Positions 6,163 to 7,351 of a stretch of DNA of 7,351 nucleotides are shown piece after piece. Within the stretch, counting starts at the first letter, position 1. Every line of letters starts with the position of its first letter. Source of the stretch: Acidobacteriota bacterium (GTDB taxonomy: Bacteria > Acidobacteriota > Terriglobia > Terriglobales > Acidobacteriaceae). Position numbers and translations under genes: made by a program. The stretch covers positions 1-7,351 of the forward strand of contig JAJZFE010000193.1 in NCBI GenBank assembly GCA_021798655.1, in the 5' to 3' direction. Under the pieces are notes generated by a model that worked only from the letters and a program-made list of their open reading frames with translations, had not been told where the DNA came from and searched no databases.

Positions 6163-6339
6163 GTGCGTGTGCCACGACAGTGCGAGGCGGATGCAGCGTA
6201 CCAAAGCTATCATTCCTCGGTGCTCGATGCGGAGTTTGCCGAAGAGACTGCATGGGCCGGTTTTGCTACGGAGCAGTTGGCTGCACTTTGTTGCGATGAA
6301 GATTCATTCGACTGTGCCCCCATATCGGGTGAGGCTTAG
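6163..6339 (+). CDS. Small acidic ORF upstream of the RHH gene, unknown function
   Basis: A 58-codon frame from GTG 6163 (another GTG lies at 6169), directly after an in-frame TAG at 6157-6159. It ends with TAG 6337-6339, 10 bases before the ribbon-helix-helix-like gene on the same strand. The product is acidic and helix-prone in the middle (VLDAEFAEETAWAGFATEQL), followed by a Cys-rich CCDEDSFDC segment. The EETAWAGFATEQLA...DEDSFD run recalls the C-terminal tails of small antitoxin-type proteins (the alanine, tryptophan and acidic pattern), which suggests a regulator or antitoxin piece; this is a weak resemblance from memory. Codon use is mixed at third positions. No strong ribosome binding site is seen. 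It may instead be a remnant of a longer gene or non-coding; it competes with a Cys/Arg-rich frame that looks less like a protein. Confidence 0.4.
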   Translation: MRVPRQCEADAAYQSYHSSVLDAEFAEETAWAGFATEQLAALCCDEDSFDCAPISGEA

Positions 6340-6349
6340 TCCCAACTCC

Positions 6350-6646
6350 ATGAAGACGGCAAGTGAACGGATGCGGGAAGCAATGAAGTCCGAGCGCGCG
6401 ATGACTTCGATCAGCCTTCACATCCCAGCGCGCGTGATCGAAGACCTCAAGGAGATTTCGCCGATGCTCGGGCTCTCCGGCTATCAGTCACTCATCAAGC
6501 TCTATATCAGTCAGGGCTTGCGGCGCGACATTCAGAAGTTGCCGGGAACGCACGTCGCCGTCCTCACCGAAAGCCTGCGCAAACGCGGCGTTGCCGAGGC
6601 GGATATCGCCGCTGCCATCAAAGAGGCAGGGCTGAAGTCGGCGTAG
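6350..6646 (+). CDS. Ribbon-helix-helix (CopG/antitoxin-like) DNA-binding protein
   Basis: A 98-residue protein. Residues 19-58 fit a ribbon-helix-helix fold: strand TSISLHIP (19-26), helix ARVIEDLKEIS (27-37), turn PMLGLSGY, then helix QSLIKLYISQGLRRD (46-60). The GYQSLIKxYISQGLR block is characteristic of CopG/BrnA-like antitoxins and small repressors that dimerise and bind operator DNA through the strand. The basic N-terminal arm (KTASERMREAMKSERAM) and the C-terminal helical tail (LTESLRKRGVAEADIAAAIKEAGL) may contact a partner. The ATG at 6350 was chosen as the nearest start that leaves a sensible arm; the same frame is open further upstream, but its translation is Cys/Arg-rich and implausible. 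The preceding short ORF may be its operon partner. No toxin of a known family adjoins it, so it may be an orphan antitoxin. It ends 5 bases from the convergent mqnC. Confidence 0.75.
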   Translation: MKTASERMREAMKSERAMTSISLHIPARVIEDLKEISPMLGLSGYQSLIKLYISQGLRRDIQKLPGTHVAVLTESLRKRGVAEADIAAAIKEAGLKSA

Positions 6647-6651
6647 GTTCG

Positions 6652-7351
6652 TTAGTTCAGGAACATCGTGCGGTAGAGCGTGTCGCGCTGGACGGGCTTG
6701 AAGCCGGCGTCGCGGATGAGGCGGCGGAGTTCCTCTTCCGTGGTCTGGTTGGAGGTGCCTGCGGCCTTGACCACGTTCTCTTCGAGCATCACGCTGCCGA
6801 CGTCGTTGCCGCCGAAGCGGAGGCCCATCTGCAGGACCTTGATGCCCTGCGTGACCCAGCTGGCCTGCACGTTTTCGATGTTGTCGAGATAGAGGCGCGA
6901 CACGGCGAGTGTCTTGAGGTACTCGACGCTGGTGGCCTCGTCCCAGCCGCGGCCGCCGAGCGCGGTGTTGTGCGGCTGGAAGCTCCAGGGGATGAACGCG
7001 GTGAAGCCGCCGGTCTCTTCCTGCAGCTGGCGGACGACCTCGAAGTGGTTGACGCGCTGCTCCATCGTCTCGCCGACGCCGAACATCATCGTGGCGGTAG
7101 TGCGCATCCCGAGTTCGTGCGCGGTGCGATGGACGCTGACCCAGTCTTCGGTGCGGCACTTCAGCCGCGCGATGCGCTTGCGGACCTCGTCGTCGAGGAT
7201 CTCGGCGCCGCCGCCGGGGATGCTGTCGAGGCCGGCGTCGCGCAGGCGGGCGATGGTCTCGCGCAGCGTGATCTCGCTGTACTCGGCGATGGCGAGAATC
7301 TCGCTGGCGCTGAGGCAGTGCAGCCAAATCTGCGGGAAGCGCTGCTTGATG
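6652..7351 (-). CDS. mqnC: Cyclic dehypoxanthine futalosine synthase (radical SAM), 5' partial
   Basis: The C-terminal 232 residues of MqnC, the radical-SAM enzyme that cyclises dehypoxanthine futalosine in the futalosine route to menaquinone, a cytosolic step supporting respiration. Visible blocks, counted from the first in-window residue: SASEILAIAEYS (14-25), GLDSIPGGGAEIL (40-52), then the MqnC-type ATMMFGVGETMEQR segment, the GGFTAFIPWSFQPHNT block, YLDNIENVQASWVTQG and LRFGGNDVGSVMLEENVV. The IPWSFQPHNT and ENVQASW blocks favour MqnC over its relative MqnE. The frame is open to the right edge. The first third, including the CxxxCxxC cluster motif, lies outside, so catalytic integrity cannot be judged. 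It ends at TAA 6652-6654, only 5 bases from the convergent RHH gene, leaving no room for a terminator. The third-position G/C bias fits a resident gene. Confidence 0.94.
   Translation of the reverse strand, partial: IKQRFPQIWLHCLSASEILAIAEYSEITLRETIARLRDAGLDSIPGGGAEILDDEVRKRIARLKCRTEDWVSVHRTAHELGMRTTATMMFGVGETMEQRVNHFEVVRQLQEETGGFTAFIPWSFQPHNTALGGRGWDEATSVEYLKTLAVSRLYLDNIENVQASWVTQGIKVLQMGLRFGGNDVGSVMLEENVVKAAGTSNQTTEEELRRLIRDAGFKPVQRDTLYRTMFLN

Noticed and set aside
6110..6253. Longer start for the VWA protein at 6253
   Set aside because: The added segment is Arg/His/Pro-rich with no signal peptide, while the ATG at 6109 directly begins a signal sequence. The upstream bases are better explained by the divergent ORF.
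6152..6349. N-terminal extension of the RHH protein from ATG 6152
   Set aside because: The translation is rich in Cys, Arg and Trp with no fold pattern, and another frame over the same bases reads as a more protein-like acidic ORF. The RHH fold is complete from 6350.

Overview
The window most likely comes from an Acidobacteriota chromosome (Terriglobales/Acidobacteriaceae-like). Three things point there: high GC with strong G/C at third codon positions, a von Willebrand A protein of the kind multiplied in Acidobacteria, and a futalosine-pathway (mqn) menaquinone gene. This is inference from gene content; no marker gene is present.

Layout, left to right. (1) The 3' part of a plus-strand yggS/PLPBP gene, cut by the left edge. 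(2) A zone at about 656-1284 with a tiny two-helix membrane protein (minus strand) between two almost identical 91-bp direct repeats, plus a shorter related element. (3) A secreted GH28 polygalacturonase-like gene (minus). (4) A vapBC-type toxin-antitoxin pair (minus) with a TTG/TGA overlap. (5) A multi-membrane-span GT2 glycosyltransferase of the cellulose/mannan synthase-like type (minus). Its reading frame and codon bias run 43 codons upstream of the first ATG, to a CTG that has a well-placed Shine-Dalgarno sequence. (6) A secreted VWA-domain protein (minus). (7) Divergent from it, a plus-strand pair: a short acidic ORF and a ribbon-helix-helix-like protein, both with relaxed codon use. (8) The 3' two thirds of mqnC (minus), cut by the right edge.

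How the genes relate. Most minus-strand genes (GH28, vapBC, GT2, VWA) lie head to tail but do not form an obvious pathway. GT2 and VWA are both envelope or export functions; GH28 is a lone exported pectin-degrading enzyme. vapBC and the ORF/RHH pair look like two small, separately acquired modules set among GC3-biased resident genes. yggS (PLP homeostasis) and mqnC (menaquinone synthesis) are housekeeping genes at the two ends. No gap between genes exceeds about 225 bases. No tRNA, rRNA, CRISPR array or transposase is seen. I found no clearly new large system; the best leads are the non-ATG start of the glycosyltransferase, the small ORF/RHH pair, and the repeat family.
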